From Myxococcales bacterium (lineage in GTDB: Bacteria; Myxococcota_A; Bradymonadia; REDH01), in contig CANMDT010000008.1 in assembly GCA_947496715.1 (NCBI GenBank), positions 1-52,778 on the forward strand: DNA of 52,778 nt. The letters run 5' to 3'. Positions within the stretch are counted from its first letter, which is position 1; each line of letters begins with the position of its first letter. Shown here piece after piece: positions 24,973 through 34,161 of the stretch. Under the pieces are notes generated by a model that worked only from the letters and a program-made list of their open reading frames with translations, was not told the origin of the DNA and ran no database searches. Both the position numbers and the translations under genes were made by a program.

Positions 24973-26856
24973 TCAGACCGGCCGCGACCCTTGAAGCAGC
25001 TTCAGCGTCTCGGCGAGCGACACAGGGCGACCCCAGAGGTAGCCCTGGCCGTGCTGGCAGCCCATGGCGCGCAGCGCCGCCGCCTGGCTCTCGGTCTCCA
25101 CGCCCTCTGCCGTTACCTTCATGCCGAAGGCCGACGACATCGCCACCACGGCCTCGCAGAGCGCCCGTCCGCGCGGCGTCTCGTCGAGCTGCATCGTGAA
25201 GGAGCGGTCTATCTTCACATGGTCGAAGGGGATGTTCTGCAGGTGGCTCAGCGCCGCGTGGCGCGTCCCGAAGTCGTCCAGCGCCAGGCCGAAGCCGGCA
25301 CGCTTGAGCGCGACCAGAACATCGGGCGCGGGTGTGTCGCCGTCGAGCCACTCGCTCTCCGTCACCTCGAGCACCACCTGCTCGGGAGAGATGCCGAAGG
25401 ATGCGGCCATCGCAGTCGTCTCCTCCGCCATGCCGTCGCGCAAGAGCTGCCGGAAGGAGACATTCACGCTCAGCGTCATGCCCGAGAAGAGCGCCGCCTG
25501 CTCCGCGAGTGTCCGGAAGGCGATCCGGAGCACCCGGGTGCCGATGATGTCGATGAGGTTGCTCTGCTCCGCCACCGGGATGAAGATGGCAGGCATCAGC
25601 TCCGAACGCGCCGCGCCGCGAAGACGGGCCAGCAGCTCGAAGCCCTTGATGCTGGTGTCGCCGAGCCGGACGATGGGCTGGAAGTGGGCCTCGAGTGCAT
25701 CCTCGTCGAGCGCCTGCTTCAAAAGACGGGCCACGACGCCCCGTTGCCCAGCGCCTGAGGTGGCGCGCTCGCCGTGGACAACGCAGCGGTCGCGGCCAAG
25801 CCGCTTCGCAAGGTCGACAGCCTCCAGCGCCTGGGCAGCTGCGACGTCTACCGAGGATTCAGAGGGCACCCAACGGGCGAGCCCAGCAGACAGGGTGAGC
25901 GTACTCGCCAGCTCGCCATCGGGCTGACGGATTGCCTGAAGAATCTCGGCGGTGAGCTCGCGGGCCTCCGCTGCGGGCTGGGTCATCAGCACGGCGAACT
26001 GGTCGCCACCGTACCGCACCAGCGTGCCGTTTCCTGCCAACGCACCGGTGATCCGCTTGGCTGTCTCGCGGATGGGGTCATCGGCAGCATGCTGGCCCAC
26101 CAGATCATTGTGGAGGCGGAAGTGGTCGATGTCGAAGATGGCGACGGTATGCTCTTTGTCGCGCGCCAAAGCGTCTGCGGAGATGCGCTCACACAGGTCG
26201 CTCAGCCGCCGGCGGTTGCCGAATCCCGTCAGGAAGTCGGTCGAGGCGCGGCTGCTGCGCTCCATCTCGTTCCGGTCGCGCTCGATCGCGATCGCTGCGA
26301 GGTGTGCGACATGGTCGACCAACGTCAGGTCGTCCAATGAAGGCTCACGGCAGTCGCCATAATACATCCCGAACACGCCCAGTAGCCGACCCTCTCTATC
26401 GAGCAGCGGGGTGCTCCAGGCGGAGGAGATGCCGTGCGCTGCCGCGAAGGGACGGAAGGGCTCCCAGAGCGGGTCGGTGGTGACATCGAGGGAGACGACC
26501 CGCTTGGAGCGGAATGCCGCGGTGCCGCAGCTGCCGGCCTGGGGTCCGGGCAGCATCCCATCGATGGCCTCCTGGAAGTCAGGCCGGAGGTTGCGGCCGT
26601 AGCCGCCTTTGCGGAGCGACTGTCACTCGGGATCGAAGAGCAGCACCGAGGCCATCATCTCCGGCAGCGTCTCTTCGCCGAAACGAGCAATTGCACTCAG
26701 CGTCTCGTGGACTGTCGCGCCGCGCGCCACAAGCTCGAGCCGCCGCGGTTGCCCAGCGAGTAGCGTGGAGGGGTCGATGCCGTTGGCCGACGCTGCGCGG
26801 AACGACGAGCCAGCGGTATCAAGGGAGGGCGACGTCTCAGCTGCAAGTGAAATCAT
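24973..26856 (-). pseudogene. GAF-GGDEF-EAL cyclic-di-GMP protein interrupted by an in-frame TGA
   Basis: One frame is open from an ATG at 26856 (GGAGG six bases upstream) except for a single TGA at 26623-26625. The upstream part ends LPEMMASVLLFDPE and the downstream part continues QSLRKGGYGRN then AIDGMLPGPQAGSCGTAAF, together a normal GAF domain in which the TGA sits where a glycine is usual. Next comes a GGDEF domain with the degenerate active-site GGDQF, then an EAL domain with its expected residues: ELL, NVS, LEVTES, DDFGT, KID, AEGVE and QGYLWG. The phosphodiesterase half therefore looks functional and the cyclase half inactive. The downstream part could be translated alone from the ATG at 26556, which has AGGAGG eleven bases upstream. 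Sequencing error is possible. Confidence 0.8.
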
Positions 26857-26991
26857 GCAGTCCTCCATGTTGGTGCCCGAGCGGATGCTGGGACAGGGGA
26901 GGAGACTACGCCCTTGCCAGACCAAGTAGCAAGCCTACGTCAGACCCAGTTCTGTTCCGTTTGCGACCAAAGATATGCGCCGCGCCCCGCC

Positions 26992-28251
26992 TCAGCCGAT
27001 GCGGTCGAAGCCGGTGTAGGGCCGAAGTGCGTCGGGGATGGTGACGCTGCCGTCGGCGTTCTGGAAGTTCTCGAGGATCGCCACCAGCGTGCGGCCAACT
27101 GCCAGGCCACTGCCGTTGAGGGTGTGGGCAAACTGGGCCTTCCCGCTGCTGTCGCGAAAGCGGATGTTGGCACGGCGCGCCTGGAATGCCTCAAAGTTGG
27201 AGCAGGATGAGATCTCGCGGAAGGTGTTCTGCGAGGGGAGCCAGACCTCGAGGTCGTAGCACTTGGCCGCGCCGAAGCCGATATCGCCCGTGCAGAGGCC
27301 CATGACCCGATAGGGGAGTTCGAGGCGCTGCAAGATGGTGCAGGCGTCGTTCACCAGCTTCTCGAGTTCGTCATAGCTCTCTTCGGGCGGGGCGATCTTC
27401 ACCAGCTCGACCTTGTTGAACTGGTGCTGCCGGATGAGGCCGCGGGTGTCGCGCCCATGGCTGCCCGCTTCGCGGCGGAAGCAAGGCGTGTAGGCGACCA
27501 TCTTGAGCGTGCTGGGGAGGCTCTCGAGGAGGGTGTCGCGGTAGAGGTTGGTGACCGGGACCTCTGCCGTGGGGATGAGGTAGAGGTTGTCTGTCTTGAA
27601 GAGGTCTTCTTCAAACTTCGGCAACTGGCCCGTGCCGGTCATGGCGTCGGCATTGACCATGAGGGGCGGGAAGATCTCTTCGTAGCCGTGCTCGCGGGTG
27701 TGGATGTCGAGCATGAAGTTGATGAGGGATCGCTCGAGCCGGGCGGCCTGGCCGCGCAGGAAGCAGAAGCGTGCACCGGAGACCCTCCCCGCCTGCTCGA
27801 AGTCGAGGATGCCATGCTTTTCGCCGATGGCGACATGGTCCAGCGGGGCGAAGCCAAGCGGCTTGATCTCACCGTGGGAGCGGACGAGGTAGTTATCGTC
27901 GGCGCTCTCGCCGACGGGCACGGAGTCGTGGCAGAGGTTGGGGATGCGCAGGAGAAGCGGCGGGATGGCCTCTTCGATGATGCGCTTCTCCTCTTCGAGC
28001 GCCTTGCCGCGGTCTGCCATCTCTTTGAGGGTGGCGCGGAGGGTGTCGAACTCGGGGGAACCGGGCTTGAGGGCCTTCATGCCGTCGGAGGCCCGCTTCT
28101 GCTCTGCGCGGAGGGTCTCGTAGTCGCGGATGGCGCGCCGGCGTGCCTCTTCGAGCTGCTCAAGGGGAGCGAAGTCGAAGGCGACCTGGCGCTGCGCGGT
28201 CTTGGTCTTCACGATGTCGAGGTGTTCTGCGACGAAGCGGAGGTCGAGCAT
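26992..28251 (-). CDS. serS: Seryl-tRNA synthetase
   Basis: The 419-residue class II synthetase has the N-terminal two-helix coiled-coil arm (about 25-105) that grips the long variable arm of tRNA-Ser. [10 protein letters not shown], motif 2 [20 protein letters not shown], the [11 protein letters not shown] serine-site segment and motif 3 [17 protein letters not shown] are all intact. Length is normal. It lies just upstream of all four serine tRNA genes, separated only by the broken c-di-GMP gene. No T-box or other leader is visible before the start. Confidence 0.97.
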   Translation of the reverse strand: MLDLRFVAEHLDIVKTKTAQRQVAFDFAPLEQLEEARRRAIRDYETLRAEQKRASDGMKALKPGSPEFDTLRATLKEMADRGKALEEEKRIIEEAIPPLLLRIPNLCHDSVPVGESADDNYLVRSHGEIKPLGFAPLDHVAIGEKHGILDFEQAGRVSGARFCFLRGQAARLERSLINFMLDIHTREHGYEEIFPPLMVNADAMTGTGQLPKFEEDLFKTDNLYLIPTAEVPVTNLYRDTLLESLPSTLKMVAYTPCFRREAGSHGRDTRGLIRQHQFNKVELVKIAPPEESYDELEKLVNDACTILQRLELPYRVMGLCTGDIGFGAAKCYDLEVWLPSQNTFREISSCSNFEAFQARRANIRFRDSSGKAQFAHTLNGSGLAVGRTLVAILENFQNADGSVTIPDALRPYTGFDRIG

Positions 28252-28283
28252 GGCCTGTCCGAGGGGCTGGGGCGGAAAATGGG

Positions 28284-28312
28284 AAAAAAAAACCCCGGTC
28301 CGAAGACCGGGG
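28284..28312 (-). terminator. Rho-independent terminator of tRNA-Leu(AAG)
   Basis: On the minus strand, CCCCGGTC-TTCG-GACCGGGG (28293-28312) forms eight perfect pairs closed by a UUCG tetraloop and is followed by nine T residues (28284-28292). It begins four bases after the tRNA-Leu 3' end, so the tRNA is insulated from serS. Confidence 0.93.
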
Positions 28313-28315
28313 TAG

Positions 28316-28399
28316 TGCGAGGGGCGGGAGTCGAACCCGCACGGCGTTTAAGCCACAGGATCCTTAGTCCTGCGTGTCTGCCAATTCCACCACTCTCGC
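28316..28399 (-). tRNA. tRNA-Leu(AAG), an A34 leucine tRNA
   Basis: Class II tRNA on the minus strand opening GCGAGAGTGGTGGAATTGG, with variable arm and T-arm GCGGG-TTCGACT-CCCGC, discriminator A. The anticodon arm is CAGGA-CTAAGGA-TCCTG, giving anticodon AAG with U33 and G37. Most bacteria use GAG for this box. The inner arm GGA-CTA-x-GGA-TCC is identical to that of tRNA-Arg(ACG) except at position 35. Acceptor pair 6-67 is A-C. Inosine at 34 by TadA would let it read CUU, CUC and CUA. Confidence 0.9.
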
Positions 28400-28489
28400 T
28401 TGCTTCGGTGCTACCCGATGCAGGGGCGCAGGTCTTACGCGTCCCAGAACAATATGTCAATACGGATTGAAGAGCCTCCTCGACAACCG

Positions 28490-28909
28490 TTACTTGGAGC
28501 CCGAGCCCGAACCAGTGGGAGCCGAGCCCGAACCAGTGGGAGCCGAGCCCGAGCCTGCAGCGGGGGCCACAGGAGCCTCGACCGTCTCTGCAGGGGCAGC
28601 CGAGCCAGCAGCAGGAGCGGTTGCGCCCGAGCCAGCTGCGATGGGGGCTTCTGCTCGCTTGAACTCGCCGTCGGCCGCCGAGTTCCGCGAAGAACCCATG
28701 TAGGCCAGAACCAGGTTGAGTACCAACCAGAGAGCAGCGGTACCCATCGTCAGGTTCTTCATGATGGGAGCTGCGCCACCACCACCGAAAGCCTGCTGCT
28801 GCGAACCGCCGCCCAGTGCCATGCCACCACCGCGGCCTGCCTGAAGCAGCACCACGAGGATGAGGAAGATGCAACAGAAAATGTAGACCGTGTAGAGAGC
28901 TGCGATCAT
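28490..28909 (-). CDS. secG: Preprotein translocase subunit SecG with long low-complexity tail
   Basis: The 139-residue protein has two membrane segments (about 2-22 and 50-68) flanking the SecG loop LLQAGRGGGMALGGGSQQQAFGG. SecG assists SecYE in protein export. I chose the ATG at 28909 over a GTG three codons earlier. Typical SecG has 75-110 residues; here the C-terminal 65 residues are an alanine/glycine/serine/proline tail with repeated GSGSAPT units. It closes the gap-pgk-tpiA-secG series, an order seen in many bacteria. Confidence 0.93.
   Translation of the reverse strand: MIAALYTVYIFCCIFLILVVLLQAGRGGGMALGGGSQQQAFGGGGAAPIMKNLTMGTAALWLVLNLVLAYMGSSRNSAADGEFKRAEAPIAAGSGATAPAAGSAAPAETVEAPVAPAAGSGSAPTGSGSAPTGSGSGSK
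28503..28544. repeat. Two tandem 21-bp repeats in the secG tail
   Basis: Two identical 21-base units starting GAGCCCGAACCAG encode GSGSAPT twice, followed by a partial third unit. Slippage of such units would change the length of the SecG tail without a frameshift. Confidence 0.85.
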
Positions 28910-29000
28910 GAAAACCACGCGTTGCTACGGGGCCGTAAATCGGCTCGGTAGTAGGGATTCGGGGGGCGAAGACTAGAGAGAATCGGCGGGTTGCGCAAGG

Positions 29001-29750
29001 TTAGAGAGCGCCCGCGGCGATGATGCTCCCGAAGGCGATGCCGTCGAGGCTCGCGCCGCCGACCAATGCCCCGTCCACATCGGACTCCGAGAGCAGCGAG
29101 GCCGCAGTCTCGGGCTTCACAGAGCCACCGTACTGGATGACAACCGCTGCCGCCTGGGCGCCGAAGCGGATGGCCAGCCGGCTCCGGATGGCGGCGTGCA
29201 CCTCCTGGGCCTGCGCTGCCGTGGCGTTGCGGCCGGTGCCGATCGCCCATACCGGCTCGTAGGCGATGGTGATGCCGTCGAGCGTGCCAATCTCTGCAAG
29301 GCCGGCGTCGACCTGGCGATTCACCACCTCGAGGGTTGTGCCGCCGTCGCGCTCGGCGAGCGTCTCGCCCACGCAGAGGATTACCTCCAGCCCCAGCGCG
29401 CGGGCGGCGGCTACCTTGGTCGCCACAATGGAATCTGTCTCGCCGAAGAGCTGGCGCCGCTCGGAGTGGCCGACGAGGACGCCGATGGCACCCGCCTCTT
29501 TGAGCATCCCGTAGGAGCTCTCGCCCGTGAAGGCGCCCGATGCTGCGGGGTGGCCGTTCTGCGCGAAGAGCGCGACCGAACTCCCTGCAATGGTGGCAGC
29601 GACGTCGCTCAGCCAGATGGCCGGCGGCGCGATGCCCACCCGCACCGAAGGGGTCTGGCGGCTCGCAGCGACGCAGGCCTCCGCCAGTGCGATCGCCGAC
29701 GACCGCGTAGTGTTCATCTTCCAGTTTCCGCAGACGAAGTTGGTGCGCAT
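29001..29750 (-). CDS. tpiA: Triosephosphate isomerase
   Basis: The 249-residue TIM barrel interconverts DHAP and glyceraldehyde-3-phosphate. All active-site features are present: the lysine in NWKMN, the histidine in GHSERR, the glutamate in the YEPVWAIGTG loop-6 region, and the phosphate-binding YGGSV and GALVGGASL. The ATG overlaps the pgk stop in TGATG, which suggests coupled translation. Confidence 0.97.
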   Translation of the reverse strand: MRTNFVCGNWKMNTTRSSAIALAEACVAASRQTPSVRVGIAPPAIWLSDVAATIAGSSVALFAQNGHPAASGAFTGESSYGMLKEAGAIGVLVGHSERRQLFGETDSIVATKVAAARALGLEVILCVGETLAERDGGTTLEVVNRQVDAGLAEIGTLDGITIAYEPVWAIGTGRNATAAQAQEVHAAIRSRLAIRFGAQAAAVVIQYGGSVKPETAASLLSESDVDGALVGGASLDGIAFGSIIAAGAL

Positions 29751-30961
29751 CAGTTCTCCTCGAACTTGTGGCCGGCCCGCAGGGCAGCAATGCCGGGGAG
29801 GTCGCGCCCCTCGACGAACTCCAGGCTGGCGCCGCCGCCCGTCGAGACGTGGCTCACATCCTTGGCGCGGCCGGTCGCTACGAGTGCGGCAACCGAGTCG
29901 CCGCCGCCGATAACGGAGACGCCATCGTTATCCGCCACGGCGCCAGCGATCGCGAAGGTGCCCTTGGAGAAGGGGGCCCGTTCAAACACGCCGAGCGGGC
30001 CATTCCAGAAGATGGTGTTGGCCTTTGCGATGTGGCTCTCGAAGATCGCTACAGTCTTGGGGCCGATGTCGAAGGCAGCAGTGCCAACCGGCACCTCGAC
30101 ACCTTCGGTTACGACGCCCTCTTCGGCCGTGATCGTGGGGGCGACGACATGGTCGACCGGGAGCACAAGGCGGGTCTTGCGGGCCTCGGCGCTCGACATA
30201 AGCGAGCGTGCGACATCGAGCTTGTCGGCCTCGACGAGGCTGTTGCCCGTGCCGATGCCCTTGGCGCGGAGAAAGGTGTAGGCCATCGCGCCGCCGATGA
30301 GCAGCGTGTCGATGCGGCCGATGAGGTTTTCGATGACCTTGATCTTGTCGGAGACCTTGGAGCCGCCGAGGATGGCGATGTAGGGCTTCTCCGCGCCCTG
30401 CATGAGGCCGCCGAGGAACTTGAGCTCCTTGGCAACGAGCAGGCCGGCGGCGCGGCGGCCGTCGGGGAAGTGGCGGACCATCGTGTAGGTCGATGCGTGC
30501 GCCCTGTGCGCGGTGCCAAAAGCGTCGTTCACATAGACCTCGGCCAGCGCGGCGAGGTCGGCAGCGAAGACCTGGTCTCCCTGCTCCTCTGCCTCGTGGA
30601 AGCGGAGGTTTTCGAGGAGGCAGATGCCGCCTTCGGGGAGGTCGCGGATGACCTTCTTGGGGCCGTCGCCGACACAGTCTTCGGGGAAGACGACCTCAGT
30701 GTTGAGCAGCTTGGCGAGGTGGGCTGCGATGGGCTCAAGGGAGAGCTTCGGGTCGTGGCCCTTGGGCCGGCCGAGGTGGCTGCCGAGGACGATACGGGCC
30801 CCCTTCTCGCGCAGGTAGTTGATGGTGGGGAGGGCCGCGGTGATGCGGGAGTCATCGGTGATGACGCCATCCTTCATCGGGACGTTGAAGTCGACCCGGA
30901 CGAAGACGATGCGGCGGTCGACATCAATCTGCTCGAGAGAGCGGATACCTGAGAGTTCCAT
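29750..30961 (-). CDS. pgk: Phosphoglycerate kinase
   Basis: The 403-residue kinase makes ATP from 1,3-bisphosphoglycerate. RVDFNVPMKDG, SHLGRPKG and LENLRFH lie in the N-lobe; AILGGSKVSDKI, GGAMAYTF and the C-terminal GGGDSVAAL nucleotide-binding region are intact. It lies 15 bases after gap and overlaps tpiA by one base, so these form an operon for lower glycolysis. Confidence 0.97.
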   Translation of the reverse strand: MELSGIRSLEQIDVDRRIVFVRVDFNVPMKDGVITDDSRITAALPTINYLREKGARIVLGSHLGRPKGHDPKLSLEPIAAHLAKLLNTEVVFPEDCVGDGPKKVIRDLPEGGICLLENLRFHEAEEQGDQVFAADLAALAEVYVNDAFGTAHRAHASTYTMVRHFPDGRRAAGLLVAKELKFLGGLMQGAEKPYIAILGGSKVSDKIKVIENLIGRIDTLLIGGAMAYTFLRAKGIGTGNSLVEADKLDVARSLMSSAEARKTRLVLPVDHVVAPTITAEEGVVTEGVEVPVGTAAFDIGPKTVAIFESHIAKANTIFWNGPLGVFERAPFSKGTFAIAGAVADNDGVSVIGGGDSVAALVATGRAKDVSHVSTGGGASLEFVEGRDLPGIAALRAGHKFEEN

Positions 30962-30976
30962 GGGGCCTCGAAAAGG

Positions 30977-31975
30977 TTAGCCCGCGAAGAGGACCGACAG
31001 GTCGCACATGCGGTTGGAGAAGCCGGACTCGTTGTCGTACCAGGAGAGAACCTTCACGAGGTTCCCTGTCTGCACGCGGGTCTGGCTGGGGTCGAAGACG
31101 GAGGAGTGGGTGTTGCCGTTGATGTCGATGCTGACAACGGGATCGACGAGGTACTCGACGATGCCGGCGAGCTCGCCGAGCGAGGCGGTGTGAATGAGTG
31201 CGTTGACCTCAGCGACCGTGGTGTCGCGCTTGGCGACAAAGGTGAAGTCGGTGAGCGAGACGTTGGGGGTGGGGACGCGGACAGCCATGCCGTCGAGCTT
31301 GCCCTTGAGCTGCGGGAGGACCTCGGCGACGGCGATGGCGGCGCCGGTGGAGGTGGGGATCATGGAGAGGGCGGCGCTGCGGGCGCGGCGCATGTCTTCA
31401 TGGGGCGCGTCGAGCAGGCGCTGGTCGGAGGTGTAGGAGTGGATGGTGGTCATGAGACCCTTCTCGATGCCAAGCGCGGCGTCGAAAATCTTGGCGAGCG
31501 GGGCCAGGCTGTTGGTGGTGCAGGAGCCGCAGGAGATGACCGTATGGTTCACCTTGTCGAGCATGTGCTGGTTGACGCCCATGACGATGGTGACGTCGAC
31601 GGCCTTGGCGGGGGCGGAGATGATGACCTTGCGGGCGCCGGCGGCGATGTGGGCGGAGGCGTCCTCCTTGCCCTTGAAACGGCCGGTGCACTCGAGGACG
31701 AGGTCGACGCCGAGCTCGGCCCAGGGGAGCTTGGATGCATCCTTTTCGGAGATGACCTTGAGCTCGCGGCCGTCGATCTCGATGGCGCCCTCCTTGGCTA
31801 CAACCGTGCCGTTGTAGCGGCCGTGAACAGAGTCATACTTGAAGAGGTGGGCGAGGGTCGCGACGTCGGTCAGGTCGTTGACGGCGACGATTTCAATGTC
31901 GGTGCGGCGGAGGGCAGCACGGGCGATCGTGCGGCCGATGCGGCCGTATCCGTTGATGGCGATGCGAACAGACAT
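30977..31975 (-). CDS. gap: Glyceraldehyde-3-phosphate dehydrogenase
   Basis: The 332-residue NAD-dependent enzyme starts with the Rossmann motif INGYGRIGR. The active site reads [10 protein letters not shown] with the catalytic cysteine near residue 152. [11 protein letters not shown], the WYDNE segment near the C-terminus and DLTD after the second strand (suggesting NAD preference) fit phosphorylating GAPDH. It is the first gene of the gap-pgk-tpiA-secG series. SCGSC replaces the more common SNASC, a tolerated variant. Confidence 0.97.
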   Translation of the reverse strand: MSVRIAINGYGRIGRTIARAALRRTDIEIVAVNDLTDVATLAHLFKYDSVHGRYNGTVVAKEGAIEIDGRELKVISEKDASKLPWAELGVDLVLECTGRFKGKEDASAHIAAGARKVIISAPAKAVDVTIVMGVNQHMLDKVNHTVISCGSCTTNSLAPLAKIFDAALGIEKGLMTTIHSYTSDQRLLDAPHEDMRRARSAALSMIPTSTGAAIAVAEVLPQLKGKLDGMAVRVPTPNVSLTDFTFVAKRDTTVAEVNALIHTASLGELAGIVEYLVDPVVSIDINGNTHSSVFDPSQTRVQTGNLVKVLSWYDNESGFSNRMCDLSVLFAG

Positions 31976-32068
31976 GGGACTCCTCGGTTGGTTCGGTGTG
32001 AGCGAGAGCTGTGCTCAGATGGGGGCAGTCAGAGGCTGCGCGCTTCTAGGGCGGAGGCGGCGAGAGCG

Positions 32069-33265
32069 TCAAGGCGAACGGCGTCGCCGCTGTGCCTTTC
32101 GTTGCCGAAGGAACGGCGGTGTCAGTCTCGACAAGAAGTTCGGCAGGACAAGCCAGTCTTTCCACCAGAACATGCCCAGCTGGACGGTGGTGATAGAGGC
32201 GATAACCATGAGCACGCAGAAGTAGCCGTGCTGCCAGGCGAGTTCGGGCATGTGCTGAAAGTTCATGCCGTAGATACCGGCGATCAGCGTCGGCGGAATG
32301 AAGATGGCCGAGATGATGGTCAGCACCTGCATCACCTCGTTCATCTTGTGGCTCGCCATGGCCAGCGTGAGGTTCATGAGCTCCTTGGATTCGTCAGCCA
32401 GGTGGTTGAGCGTATCGACCGCCCGCTGCTGGTGGTCGAGTGCGTCTTTGAACTTCGCGCGGGCGGCGGGCTTGATCAGCGGGTCGTCGTTCGTGTTGGC
32501 GAGAACGGTCAGCACGGCTTCGAGGGGTCGAAGATCGCGGAGCAGATGGAGGGCTTCGATTCGGAAGTGGTGGAACTTGTGGACGAGGTCATCGGTCTTG
32601 GCGGTGCCGATCCTGTTGCCGAGCTGCTCGATGACGCTTTCGGGTCCGGGCAGATGGGCCATGTAGTCCATGACGGCGGCGTCGAGGATCTCTGCGACGA
32701 GCAGGCTCGCTGACAGTGTGCCTCGCTGCGCTGCGCCGCGTGCAACCGTGCGTGCGCGGCTCAAGCAGTCGCCGCCCGGCGACTCTTGGATGGTAACGAC
32801 GAGGTCTTCGCACAGGAAGATGCTGATCTGCTCGGTCTCGCCGGGGTCGCTCGCGTCCGGGATTCGGGCGACGATGAACAGATGAGGCACAGACGAGCCG
32901 TCATCAAATCGGTCCAGTTTTGCGCGCTGCTTGCGGTTGCAAACGTCTTCCATCGCAAGTGCGTGGAAGTTGAACATCTCCCCGATTGCTTGGAGCCAGG
33001 GCGATGGCTGCTCGAGGCCGTTCGCGTCGACAATGTGGCTGCCGTCGATGTTGAGCCAGAGCAGTCCGGGTTCGGCGTGGAGCCGGGCGAGGGTTTCCGC
33101 CGAGGGCTCCTGATGGACCTCACAGTGGCCGTCGCGGTAGACCTTCGCGGCTGCTGCCGGGGCCGCTTCAGAGCGCTTGCGGATCTTGGGTGGCGCCGTC
33201 TTCTTGTTGAAGAAAAGGCGGCCTTCGGTCGGTTCGGATGCGGGCGTTTTCGATGCCAAGTTCAT
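32069..33265 (-). CDS. corA: CorA-family magnesium/cobalt transporter
   Basis: The 398-residue protein has a large cytoplasmic funnel domain and two C-terminal membrane segments. The first ends in the selectivity motif YGMNF, followed by xHMPEL, as required for Mg2+ conduction. The first 45 residues, rich in lysine and alanine, extend beyond usual CorA. Its ATG overlaps the stop of the epimerase gene by ATGA, so it is the last gene of the chain that starts at 41579. Confidence 0.93.
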   Translation of the reverse strand: MNLASKTPASEPTEGRLFFNKKTAPPKIRKRSEAAPAAAAKVYRDGHCEVHQEPSAETLARLHAEPGLLWLNIDGSHIVDANGLEQPSPWLQAIGEMFNFHALAMEDVCNRKQRAKLDRFDDGSSVPHLFIVARIPDASDPGETEQISIFLCEDLVVTIQESPGGDCLSRARTVARGAAQRGTLSASLLVAEILDAAVMDYMAHLPGPESVIEQLGNRIGTAKTDDLVHKFHHFRIEALHLLRDLRPLEAVLTVLANTNDDPLIKPAARAKFKDALDHQQRAVDTLNHLADESKELMNLTLAMASHKMNEVMQVLTIISAIFIPPTLIAGIYGMNFQHMPELAWQHGYFCVLMVIASITTVQLGMFWWKDWLVLPNFLSRLTPPFLRQRKAQRRRRSP

Positions 33266-34161
33266 CTTTCCTCCAGGGCCCAGCGGGCGGCATCACGGAA
33301 GGTGGGGTGGTCAAAGGAAAAACCGCTGGCGAGCAGCCGCGCGGGGAGGGCGCGCTGGCCTGCGAGGAGGAGTTCGTCGGCCATCTCGCCCATCGCCAAT
33401 CGGAGCGCGAAGGAGGGGGCGGGCAGCCGGGTGGGGCGGTGGAGCAGCGCGCCAAGCTCGGCGGTGAGGTCGGCGTTGGTGCAGGGCGCGGGGCCGGTGA
33501 GGTTCACTGTGCCCGTGAGGCGGTGCGCGGCGGTCCAGCCGATGGCGCGGCAGAGGTCGTGGCGCGAGATCCAGCTCGTCCACGCCTCGCCCGTGCCCAG
33601 TCGCCCGCCGAGTCCGGCGCGGAAGATGGGGAGCATGCGGGAGAGGAAGCCGCCGCCAGGGCCGACCACCACGCCGATGCGGATGTGGGTCAAGGGCAGC
33701 GCCGCAGCTGCAGCGGTCGCACCCTCCCAGGCGCGGCAGACCTCTGCGAGGAAGCCGCTCCCCGAGAGGGCCGTTTCGTCGCACACCTGCGCGCCAGCGT
33801 TGCCATAGAAGCCGACGGCCGACGCCGAGATCAGGTGGAGGTTGGGGTTGCCCGCCGCGGCGGCCTCGCGGGCGATGAGCTCGGTTCCCACGACGCGGCT
33901 CCGTAGGATGAGCTGCTTGCGCGCGGCGGTCCAGCGGGCGTCCGCGATGCCCTCGCCGGCCAGATGCACGATGACGTCGGCGCCTGCGAGGGCGGCCCGG
34001 TCGAAGGCGCCGGTCGCTGGATCCCACTGGAACTCCTGTGCATCGGTCGGCGCTCGTCGGACGAGCCGGCGCACGGTGTGGCCCTCCGCGGAGAGGTGGG
34101 CGGCGAGCGCCTGGCCCAGCCATCCGGAGGCGCCGCTGATGAGGAAGGTACGGGAGGTCAT
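33262..34161 (-). CDS. TIGR01777-type NAD(P)-dependent epimerase/dehydratase (YfcH/SulA-like)
   Basis: The 299-residue extended short-chain dehydrogenase has the N-terminal nucleotide motif ISGASGWLGQAL, HLAGEGIADARW, SASAVGFYG (S-Y-like catalytic region) and the C-terminal DUF1731-type segment (LPAPSFALRLAMGEMADELLL). These are the features of TIGR01777 proteins, whose substrate is unknown. I chose the ATG at 34161 because it makes an ATGA overlap with the lipoprotein stop, as at neighbouring junctions; an ATG three codons earlier is possible. Confidence 0.92.
   Translation of the reverse strand: MTSRTFLISGASGWLGQALAAHLSAEGHTVRRLVRRAPTDAQEFQWDPATGAFDRAALAGADVIVHLAGEGIADARWTAARKQLILRSRVVGTELIAREAAAAGNPNLHLISASAVGFYGNAGAQVCDETALSGSGFLAEVCRAWEGATAAAAALPLTHIRIGVVVGPGGGFLSRMLPIFRAGLGGRLGTGEAWTSWISRHDLCRAIGWTAAHRLTGTVNLTGPAPCTNADLTAELGALLHRPTRLPAPSFALRLAMGEMADELLLAGQRALPARLLASGFSFDHPTFRDAARWALEER

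Noticed and set aside
26623-26625. Selenocysteine at the TGA in the GAF-GGDEF-EAL gene
   Set aside because: The position corresponds to a non-catalytic glycine, no redox motif is nearby and I saw no clear SECIS-like hairpin just downstream.
28252-28283. T-box or serine-responsive leader before serS
   Set aside because: There is no room for one: the terminator of the upstream tRNA-Leu ends about 30 bases before the serS start and no T-box sequence is present.
31106-32713. 535-codon plus-strand frame opposite gap and corA
   Set aside because: It crosses two well-identified genes in antisense and reads as glycine/valine/aspartate-rich low-complexity sequence.
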